DNA from: CAYXRK01 sp964467615
Lineage (GTDB): Bacteria; Hydrogenedentota; Hydrogenedentia; Hydrogenedentales; GCA-2746185
Reading direction: 5' to 3'
NCBI GenBank assembly: GCA_964467615.1
Contig: CAYXRK010000039.1
Coordinates: 1-29,806 of the forward strand
DNA: 29,806 nt
How positions within the stretch are numbered: the first letter of the stretch is position 1; each line of letters opens with the position of its first letter. Positions 15,794-22,407 of the stretch are shown here, piece after piece. The position numbers and the translations under genes were made by a program. The notes beneath the pieces were generated by a model. That model had not been told where the DNA came from. It searched no databases and saw nothing but the letters and a program-made list of their open reading frames with translations.

Positions 15794-16615
15794 GTGGCAA
15801 AGTCAGCGAGGCGGCAGCATTTCATAACCCGGTTTTATCTGCGAAACTTCGCAAATCCAATGTTTTCAGATGACCTCTGCGTTTACGATATGCGGATGCG
15901 GCGTTGGGACAAGCGCACGCCAAACGGTGTTGGCTGGTATCCACATTTGTACTCAATGTTCGACTTGACCGGCAAGCGAACGGATGACTTCGATCAATTC
16001 CTCAAGTTGAATGTGGAAGATCCTGCCGCCCCCGCATTGAAGAAGCTCGCCACCGGAGTGACTCTTAATGCGAACGAGCGATCTGCGGTTGCCCTCTTCA
16101 TGGCGCTCACGGCGGCACGATCACCAGAGTTGATGAACAGCGTGATGACCGCTCATCTTAACGATCTTGGTGCAAACGATCTCGCACAATTGGACGAGCT
16201 ATTGAAGATGTGGTGCGTATGGACGAAAAGACCATTCAATTCGGAGTCTAGCAAGGAATTTTTGAAACCCAGTAGCTTTGGGGCGATCTGGGATTGGTCA
16301 TGGAGCCTCCAGCGCCGATTCTTGCAATGGGAATGGCACCTGGTGCGTACCACTAAGGATATGCCCTTCGTCACCAGTGATCGCCCTGTTCTACTGCAGC
16401 GAGATCAGGACGTGAACTTTGTCAGCTTCCCGGTGTCGTCCGAGGTCGCGCTCATCGTCATGTCTGGTGGTCAATTCAACGAGGCCCGTGATCGCGCCAT
16501 CGAAGTGCACGCGATGAATCGTGGCACGATGAACCACGCAACTACGTTCGTCGTCGCATGTCGACAGGATTTTCCCGGTGTCGAGTATCTAAATAGACGA
16601 GACGAGCGCACGTAA
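15794..16615 (+). CDS. DUF4238 domain protein
   Basis: 273 residues from GTG at 15794, chosen because AAAGGG lies about 6 bases upstream and the family's conserved start follows at once (KSARRQHFITRFYLRNFAN). DUF4238 proteins share this RQH-x-x-P/T-x-x-Y-L-x-x-F opening and a helical middle; their function is unknown. Here the middle has LNANERSAVALFMALTAARS and the C-terminal part holds PFVTSDRPVLL, the usual TSDxP-type motif. Codon use is less GC-biased than in its neighbours (many AAT and ATT), which may point to recent acquisition. It stands alone between unrelated genes. Confidence 0.8.
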   Translation: MAKSARRQHFITRFYLRNFANPMFSDDLCVYDMRMRRWDKRTPNGVGWYPHLYSMFDLTGKRTDDFDQFLKLNVEDPAAPALKKLATGVTLNANERSAVALFMALTAARSPELMNSVMTAHLNDLGANDLAQLDELLKMWCVWTKRPFNSESSKEFLKPSSFGAIWDWSWSLQRRFLQWEWHLVRTTKDMPFVTSDRPVLLQRDQDVNFVSFPVSSEVALIVMSGGQFNEARDRAIEVHAMNRGTMNHATTFVVACRQDFPGVEYLNRRDERT

Positions 16616-16792
16616 TTGTTTTAGATGCTTCTTACGATAAATCCTCGCGCTTTCGAGAGAACGCTTACGTGATTTCGTTCAGATGTGAGACGTCATTTTG
16701 TTGCGTACTAAGCTGACGAAGTCCAGATTGTTGCCGGTTTCGACGATGGATGTCCTTTCGTAGGGATGAAGGTCGTGGCGTACACTGGCCAA

Positions 16793-17326
16793 ATGTCGAA
16801 CCAACCTATGAGCGACACCGCGCGCGCTAAATCAAACATCGTGTTGATCGGTATGCCGGGCGTGGGGAAGAGCACGGTTGGGGTGTTGCTGGCCAAGGCG
16901 TTGTCACGCTCGTTTGTGGACACGGACCTCGTCGTGCAGTCGGCGGAGGGGCGACGATTGCAGGACATCATCGACGCGGACGGGCTGGACGTGTTTCTCA
17001 AGGCGGAGGAGCGGCATGTGCTTGCGCTCGAGTGCCGGAACGCCGTCATCAGCACTGGCGGCAGCGCGCCGTACAGCGAGCGGGCGATGGCGAAGCTGCG
17101 GCAAGATGGCACGGTCGTATATCTGAAGCTGGACTTGGCGACATTGCATCGGCGCATCACCAACATGGATTCGCGTGGAATCGCGATCGGGCCGGGGCAA
17201 ACGTTCGATGCGTTGTATGCCGGGCGCGCGCCGTTGTACGAGCGATGCGCGGACATCGTCATTGATTGCGCGGGGCTGGATCATGAGCAGACGGTAGCAG
17301 CCGTGTTGGCGGCGCTGGGCGCGTAA
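16793..17326 (+). CDS. Shikimate-kinase-like small-molecule kinase, substrate-site residues changed
   Basis: 177 residues from ATG at 16793 (an ATG at 16766 would add nine). Walker A GMPGVGKST is at 20-28, followed by SFVDTDLVVQ (D43, D45) and the LID-side arginine R145 in YAGRAPLYERCADIVID. The nucleotide-binding frame is that of shikimate kinase. However, the usual shikimate-binding arginine in GExxFRxxE is replaced (GLDVFLKAEE, L69/K70), and the GGG loop reads GGS (89-91). This sub-type occurs in other bacteria, often annotated as shikimate kinase. Whether shikimate is the substrate is uncertain. No other aro gene is nearby. There is no Shine-Dalgarno; TACACT ends 6 bases before the ATG. 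Confidence 0.75.
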   Translation: MSNQPMSDTARAKSNIVLIGMPGVGKSTVGVLLAKALSRSFVDTDLVVQSAEGRRLQDIIDADGLDVFLKAEERHVLALECRNAVISTGGSAPYSERAMAKLRQDGTVVYLKLDLATLHRRITNMDSRGIAIGPGQTFDALYAGRAPLYERCADIVIDCAGLDHEQTVAAVLAALGA

Positions 17327-17453
17327 CTTGGCCAAGCATGATCCGACGCAAGAGAAGATCGATTAGTTGAATCGGCGAGCCGAATGCGTTGACCGCGATC
17401 CCGTGCGACACTAGAATGCGGCTAACCACGGAGGCCCGGCCGCGCGCGCCGAT

Positions 17454-18398
17454 ATGCCAACCCCGAGTTTGCACAGCCTGTTGCGTGGGGGACGCGCGCA
17501 TATTCGCTATCTGTGGATTGGCGGGGTCCTTCTGTACCTCGTGGCGGCCTGGTGGATCGGCTGGGAGACGCTCGCCGACGCGATCATCGGGGCGGATTGG
17601 CGGTATGTCGGGCTGCTGGCCGTAACGGAAACGGCGGCACTTCTGCTGCGTGTCGCGAAGTGGCGAATCGTTCTCGGCCCCTCGAGCGGCGCGGGGGCGG
17701 CGTGCATGATCTCGAAGGCCGGTGGTAATTTTTCGCCGGGCCGGATTGGGGAACTCGCGCCGTTGTTGTTCAAACAGCACCGATCCATGAAGGTCGGCGC
17801 GTGGGTCCTGGCGGATCGCCTGCTCGAAATCTGTGCCACGCTGGGCATGGGTCTCGCCGCGGTATTCGTGATCGGGTTCGATGTGGCCGGCACGCTGCCG
17901 TTCTGGATCGGCGGCGTTCTGTTGTGCTGCGCCGCCGTGGCGTGGCTGACGGCGCGGCACGATATTCTGGAAGCGCTCGTGATGAGGCTTCCGGCGCGGT
18001 GGCGGCCCGTGGCATTGATTGAGACAATCCGCGGCGTCGGCGCAGAATTTCGCTCGTTCGGCAAGACCGCGCCGTTGCTCACGCTACTCACGGTGTTAGG
18101 GAAAGCGCTCGATATCGCAACGGGCTGGGCGTTGTTTATGGTCTTTGCCGCCCCGGTCGCAGCGAGCCACCTGATGGCCGCGCAGGCCGTCCACGCGCTG
18201 ACGACCATCGTCCCCTTAACACCAAACGCCACGGGCATTCCCTATGCGGTCACGGCGGTTTATCTGCACGAGGCCGCGCAAGTTCCCTGGGCAGTTTACG
18301 CCGCGTCGGTGCCAATTCGCTTTGCGGAGAGTACGCTCGTGTTCTGGGCGGTCTTCGTTTACTTCGTCGGATTTCGTTGGCCAGTAGAGGAGAAATAG
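17454..18398 (+). CDS. Lysylphosphatidylglycerol synthase TM-region/UPF0104 membrane protein
   Basis: 314 residues with about eight hydrophobic segments, beginning YLWIGGVLLYLVAAWWIG. Family marks include LLLRVAKWRIVLG, the glycine-rich GGNFSPGRIGELAPLLF loop, and VPLTPNATGIPYAVTAVYL near the C-terminus, which stands where related proteins have a PGGLG-type motif. This family resembles the flippase half of MprF and includes AglD-like proteins; it is thought to move lipids or lipid-linked sugars across the membrane. The aminoacyl-transfer half of MprF is absent. It ends 18 bases from the convergent FkbM gene. Function here is not established. Confidence 0.82.
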   Translation: MPTPSLHSLLRGGRAHIRYLWIGGVLLYLVAAWWIGWETLADAIIGADWRYVGLLAVTETAALLLRVAKWRIVLGPSSGAGAACMISKAGGNFSPGRIGELAPLLFKQHRSMKVGAWVLADRLLEICATLGMGLAAVFVIGFDVAGTLPFWIGGVLLCCAAVAWLTARHDILEALVMRLPARWRPVALIETIRGVGAEFRSFGKTAPLLTLLTVLGKALDIATGWALFMVFAAPVAASHLMAAQAVHALTTIVPLTPNATGIPYAVTAVYLHEAAQVPWAVYAASVPIRFAESTLVFWAVFVYFVGFRWPVEEK

Positions 18399-18416
18399 CC
18401 GCGAGTTTGATCGCGA

Positions 18417-19298
18417 TTACGTATCCAGCGCCGAGTCGCGTCGGCACCAGATATTCGTCGTATCGGCCAACACTTCGTCCGAATACGTTGCGAGCAGAAA
18501 CGCCGATGTTACGGGCCCCCACTCCGCGCGGGTCTCGTCGTAACCGAACAGACGAAATCCGAATTCTTGCAACATCTCTAGGTAGTGTTCGGGCGATTCG
18601 TCGCATTGCCGTACGCCGTAAGGCCAAAACTCGACCAGCATTTCAAGGCCGGGACTTCGCGCGATGACTTCCCGCATGCCGTTCAACGCCTTGATCTCAG
18701 CACCCTGCACGTCCATCTTGATGAAATCCACGCGCGTTCCTCTGTCGCGGAAATAGTCATCGAGCGATGTCGCTTCCACGTCTATGCCCGCACGGTCCCC
18801 GTCGCCCGGATGCGTCCGGTGGTCCATCGGGTCCGAGGCGCAACGATACAACGTGAGCACGCCCTTCTTGTTCGAGATGGCCCTTTGCTCGGGCGTGGCG
18901 TGGGCGAAACCGTTGGATTCGAGGTTGCGCTTGAGCAACGCAAAATTGACCGGATCCGGTTCGAACGCGTACACACGCCCAGCCGGGCCCGCGCGCCTCG
19001 CCATCCGCACCGTGTGGAACCCGATGTTCGCGCCGAGATCGACGGCGACGCAGCCGGGTTTGACGACCCGTTCGAGAAGCGCGGACTCGATGGGTTCGTA
19101 ACGGCCCAGGATGGTGAGGTTGAGCGAATCGAAATCGTCGACGTAGTAGCGCGAGCCGTCGATCTCGACGAACTCCGCGCGGATGCGCCGCCGGATCCAG
19201 CGGTCGAGTTGCCGCACCGGTTCGAATCTCTGGATGTTGGTTCCCACCAGGAACCACGCGGCGAGCCGATAAAGCGACCGGAACAGCGCACGCATCAT
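18417..19298 (-). CDS. FkbM-family SAM-dependent methyltransferase
   Basis: 293 residues. SAM-binding motif I CVAVDLGANIGFHTVRMA is at about 83-100, followed by the acidic YAFEPDPVNFALLKRNLE, and the family's DFIKMDVQGAEIKAL block in the second half. FkbM enzymes O-methylate sugars, polyketides or other secondary products; the acceptor is not predictable. The N-terminal 40 residues are basic and hydrophobic and could lie on the membrane. It starts 6 bases after the stop of the TPM-domain gene, suggesting shared transcription. Confidence 0.92.
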   Translation of the reverse strand: MMRALFRSLYRLAAWFLVGTNIQRFEPVRQLDRWIRRRIRAEFVEIDGSRYYVDDFDSLNLTILGRYEPIESALLERVVKPGCVAVDLGANIGFHTVRMARRAGPAGRVYAFEPDPVNFALLKRNLESNGFAHATPEQRAISNKKGVLTLYRCASDPMDHRTHPGDGDRAGIDVEATSLDDYFRDRGTRVDFIKMDVQGAEIKALNGMREVIARSPGLEMLVEFWPYGVRQCDESPEHYLEMLQEFGFRLFGYDETRAEWGPVTSAFLLATYSDEVLADTTNIWCRRDSALDT

Positions 19299-19304
19299 AG
19301 CGGG

Positions 19305-19979
19305 TCAATCGATCACGATGAGGGCGTTGGGCAGTTCGTCTTTGTCGCGCGCCGCGCCGGGCATCACCACCGAAAGTCGATCGCCGGCGTCCTTGATCGT
19401 CTCGCACAGCGAAGTCGCCGCATCACCTTCCTTGATGCCCGTCACAAGTTTCTCGACGAGCGCGTCGATCGTTTCCTGGCCGAGCTTCTCGAGCACTTTC
19501 GCGTCGGCGATGATCGCGGCCGTCCGCTCGAACACGCTGATGTAGATGAGCAGGCCCGTCTCGGCCTTCGTGTGGTGAACACGCGCATCGTAGAACACGC
19601 GCGCCGCCGCCTCGCGGACCTCAGTCTTCATTTCCCTGCGCGGCGCAAATATCCGCCGGAGAGGATCGATGTACGTCGCCAACATCGCGCCGAGCACGAA
19701 TCCCGATACCATCGCGGCCAGCAACAACGGCAACTCGAACCGACTCCACGTCGTGCCCCACTGTGCCGTCTCCGGCCCCTGCCACCGCAGTAATAACCAC
19801 GTAATCACCACGAAGATCGCGGCGAGCCACACACCGGCTACGTCCTCCGCCCGGTCATAGCGCCCAGAGGCCGAAGCGATCGCCGGTACAATCTCGGCCG
19901 AGGTCTTCTTCTCTGCCTCAGCGACGGCCGACTGAATGCGCGTCGTTTCGTCCGGATGGAAATACTTAGCGGCTTTCAT
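19305..19979 (-). CDS. TPM-domain membrane protein
   Basis: 224 residues. The TPM (TLP18.3/Psb32/MOLO-1) fold is split by two membrane helices: a start HPDETTRIQSAVAEAEKKTS followed by AEIVPAIA, helices near 50-68 (WLAAIFVVITWLLLRW) and 84-105 (LPLLLAAMVSGFVLGAMLAT), then the second half with HHTKAETGLLIYISVFERTA and GDAATSLCETIKDAGDRLS. Such proteins often accompany a second, secreted TPM protein and LemA; here the second TPM gene lies 160 bases upstream but no lemA is seen. Molecular role unknown. Confidence 0.85.
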   Translation of the reverse strand: MKAAKYFHPDETTRIQSAVAEAEKKTSAEIVPAIASASGRYDRAEDVAGVWLAAIFVVITWLLLRWQGPETAQWGTTWSRFELPLLLAAMVSGFVLGAMLATYIDPLRRIFAPRREMKTEVREAAARVFYDARVHHTKAETGLLIYISVFERTAAIIADAKVLEKLGQETIDALVEKLVTGIKEGDAATSLCETIKDAGDRLSVVMPGAARDKDELPNALIVID

Positions 19980-20004
19980 AAACCCATACTCATTCCAAAC
20001 CCAA

Positions 20005-20095
20005 GCGCTGAAGGCGCGAAAGCATTGTAGCTTGGGGCGTAAGCCCCAAGGGACGCGCCCCTTCCAAAAACATCAAGCCCCATTCGGGGCGAAAG
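20005..20095. repeat. Cluster of three short hairpins between TPM genes
   Basis: Three GC-rich hairpins in a row: GCGC-TGAAG-GCGC (20005-20017), a perfect 8-bp CTTGGGGC-GTAA-GCCCCAAG (20031-20050), and GCCCC-ATTC-GGGGC (20077-20090). The first and third are each followed at once by GAAAG, which suggests related repeat units rather than chance. They may act as a transcription brake between the two TPM genes or be a small dispersed repeat. Confidence 0.5.
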
Positions 20096-20139
20096 AATGA
20101 AACTGGTCAATCGATCCATTTTCAAGATAAGCCTGTGCC

Positions 20140-20949
20140 TTACCACGATCCTGTGGCACCGCCGCCGCCGCTGAACCCGCCTCCAAACGATCCACCGGTA
20201 AATCCGCCGCCAAATGACCCGCCGCGTCGGCGGCTACTAAGGAATTGATAGAGCATGAATCCCAAGAAACTGAACAGCGCGCCCCAGGCCAACCAGGCCC
20301 AACCGCTTGCGCCGCGCCGGATGAGGCTGACGACAGTGAACACGAGTAACGCGATAAAGCCCGCAACAAGGAGCACGCTGCGTGTTGATACCGGCTTCTT
20401 CGGCATTGCGCCGCCTCGGGCCATTTTTTCGAGCGCTTCGACGCCCTTGAGAATGCCATCCGAAAACGCGCCCTGCTTGAACCGAGCGATGATCTGTTCT
20501 TCCATGATGCGCTGTGCTTCGGTGTCCTTCTCGCGGCCCCAGCCGTCGCCGAGTTCGATGCGCGCTTGGCGGTCATCGCGCGAGACGAGCAGCAGCATGC
20601 CCTTGTTCAGGACCTGCCCGTTTACTTCCTTGACGCCGATGCCCCACTGGTTGAACAGCAGGTACGCGAACGTCTCGATGCGGGTCTTCGCGCCCCAATA
20701 CTGCTCCATCGATTCGATGGTGACGACGATGATGGGAATCGCCTGGTCCGTGAGGAGCTTGTCGCCGATCTCGCGGATGCGCTGGTTGTCCGCGCGATCG
20801 AGCATCAACGCTTTGTCGAGCACGAATTCGCGTTCGCCCGGCGGATCCAGATTGATTTGTTGCGCGGCTGCGGGAAGCGTCCACAGGGCCGCGAGGCCGA
20901 GCGCGAACGCGGTCCGAAGCGCCCACGTATGTGAATGCAACAATCGCAT
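20140..20949 (-). CDS. Secreted TPM-domain protein with C-terminal membrane anchor (YgcG-like)
   Basis: 269 residues from ATG at 20949 (a GTG at 20967 would add six). It has a signal peptide ending LPAAAQQ, then a full TPM domain (FVLDKALMLDRADNQRIREI, IPIIVVTIESMEQY, FNQWGIGVKEVNGQV, LLVSRDDRQARIELGDGWG). Two hydrophobic segments follow (SVLLVAGFIALLVFTVVSLI and WAWLAWGALFSFLGFMLYQF), and the end is a glycine-rich tail with SFGGG repeats, typical of this family. The TPM domain would face the periplasm or cell surface. It probably shares a transcript with the second TPM gene and fkbM gene downstream. Confidence 0.87.
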   Translation of the reverse strand: MRLLHSHTWALRTAFALGLAALWTLPAAAQQINLDPPGEREFVLDKALMLDRADNQRIREIGDKLLTDQAIPIIVVTIESMEQYWGAKTRIETFAYLLFNQWGIGVKEVNGQVLNKGMLLLVSRDDRQARIELGDGWGREKDTEAQRIMEEQIIARFKQGAFSDGILKGVEALEKMARGGAMPKKPVSTRSVLLVAGFIALLVFTVVSLIRRGASGWAWLAWGALFSFLGFMLYQFLSSRRRGGSFGGGFTGGSFGGGFSGGGGATGSW

Positions 20950-21081
20950 GAGTTTTAGTCCGATCACATTCTCTGGCCCATTGTACCCAATTCCGCCCCG
21001 GAGTATTCGCGCGGGGACGGCATTTTCGTGATTGCGCAGGCGGCTTCGATATAGTCATCGCTTCTGGGGAGGGCAACGTGA

Positions 21082-21906
21082 ATGCCGGAAGTCGTCGAAT
21101 TGGACGCGCTTCGCCTGCGCGGCGAATCGGAATTGTTTGAACTGGTGCGCGGCGAGGTCCACGCCGTGCCGTTGCGGTACGTCGACGGCGAGTTCATCGT
21201 GCGAGNNNNNNNNNNCGCGGTACTCGTCGGCGATGATGCGCGTCCGATCATCGTGCGAGAGCGCGACAGCGCGGAGGACGTGTTCATCGTCGTCTCCGGC
21301 AGCTTTGTTGTCGAGCGTAACGGACAAGACGGCGGCCAACGGGGCAACGTCGTGGCGGTCCAGAGCGCCACGCAAAGCGACCCGGTCTTCGTCGGGGAGA
21401 TGGCGTACTTGGGCGAATCGTCTCGGGCTGCTGATGTGCGTTGCTCGGGGGCCGTGCTCGCGCTAAAACTTTCCACCGCCGCGATGGACTACATCATCGA
21501 GCATTGCCCGGATCTCACGCGGCGGCTTTGCAAGGACTTCGCGTTCAGGCTGCGTCAAGCCAACGAAACCATCAACGAATTCCAAGAGAAACTGCGGGCC
21601 AACCCTCGCCAAATTTTCGCGAAGCCCGGCGAGCGCATCGTCGAACGCGGTTCCCCTTCGGATACGCTATTTCAGCTTCTCGACGGTACGCTAACCCGTA
21701 ACGACGAGACCGGCCCATGCCAATTCCGCGCGGGCGGCGCCCGAGACGGTTTCCTCAACGCGCGCGCATACTTCCGGCGCGAGCCCAACCCGGCTAACTT
21801 CGCCGCAAAGTCAGCCGCGATCCTCCTCGCATTCGACGCGAAAGCGAAGACCGCCGTGATCCGGAACTTTCCGGAGACCGCGCTGGATCTGCTCGAGGAA
21901 AGGTGA
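21082..21906 (+). CDS. Cyclic-nucleotide-binding-domain protein, interrupted by assembly gap
   Basis: 274 codons from ATG at 21082, with GGGGAGGG 9 bases upstream. The first half matches a cNMP-binding domain: RERDSAEDVFIVVSGSFVVE, VFVGEMAYLGESSRAADVR, then FRLRQANETINEFQE. A second, degenerate copy seems to follow (IFAKPGERIVERGSPSDTLF, then QLLDGTLTR). No helix-turn-helix is visible, so it is unlikely to be a CRP-type regulator. Ten Ns at 21206-21215 fall inside the domain; the frame on both sides agrees only if the gap length is right. It converges with the SLOG gene. Ligand and role unknown. Confidence 0.7.
   Translation: MPEVVELDALRLRGESELFELVRGEVHAVPLRYVDGEFIVRXXXXAVLVGDDARPIIVRERDSAEDVFIVVSGSFVVERNGQDGGQRGNVVAVQSATQSDPVFVGEMAYLGESSRAADVRCSGAVLALKLSTAAMDYIIEHCPDLTRRLCKDFAFRLRQANETINEFQEKLRANPRQIFAKPGERIVERGSPSDTLFQLLDGTLTRNDETGPCQFRAGGARDGFLNARAYFRREPNPANFAAKSAAILLAFDAKAKTAVIRNFPETALDLLEER
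21206..21215. other. Assembly gap (10 N)
   Basis: Ten undetermined bases inside the cNMP-binding gene. A 12-base direct repeat TCATCGTGCGAG directly abuts the left side (21194-21205) and recurs at 21248-21259, which could explain why the assembler failed here. Confidence 0.95.
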
Positions 21907-21948
21907 ACACGGCCGACACAGATCGTTGTGATTCATTCGAGAAAAATT

Positions 21949-22407
21949 TTAATGGAAAATTGCGAGGAGAAACGCAAGCGCGGATCGGTAGATGCGGCGG
22001 TCGTGGCTGGCGCGGGGGCCGGCGACGTTTAGGGTGTTGACGGCGTTGGATTCGATCCAAGCAAGGACTTCGCGCGGATCGGGCGAACTCTTGAGATCGA
22101 CGACAATGACCGGCTTGGCGAGTTGGCGGGCGCACGAGATCGTAAAACCGGTGCCGCCGGAAGGCGGGCCCCAGGTGAGGACGAGCGTGCCGTCGGAATC
22201 GCGGACGTTCCACTCGGTGCGTTCGGCGTAGTCTTCGGCCGGGGTTTCGCGTAGCGGATAGTGCGCCGGAATCTGTCCGTCTTCCGCGAGGCGGCCCTTC
22301 GGGCACCAGCCGCCGCAGGGGAGGCCAAGTTCCAACGCCGCGTCAAGGGCGGCGCGGTCAACGCCGGTCTGTCCGCCGGAAATGATGCGCTCGATTGCAC
22401 GAATCAC
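21949..22407 (-). CDS. SLOG-family putative molybdenum carrier (cpYpsA-like)
   Basis: 152 residues from GTG at 22407, whose GTGA overlaps the stop codon of gspD by four-base sharing. It is a Rossmann-type protein with ISGGQTGVDRAALDAALELG, GLPCGGWCPKGRLAEDG, GTLVLTWGPPSGGT, and NVAGPRAS near the end. This matches the PF12694-type 'putative molybdenum carrier', part of the SLOG superfamily that binds nucleotide-like or cofactor ligands. There is no known link between this family and secretion. The overlap makes co-translation with gspD likely; the reason is not clear. Confidence 0.85.
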   Translation of the reverse strand: MIRAIERIISGGQTGVDRAALDAALELGLPCGGWCPKGRLAEDGQIPAHYPLRETPAEDYAERTEWNVRDSDGTLVLTWGPPSGGTGFTISCARQLAKPVIVVDLKSSPDPREVLAWIESNAVNTLNVAGPRASHDRRIYRSALAFLLAIFH

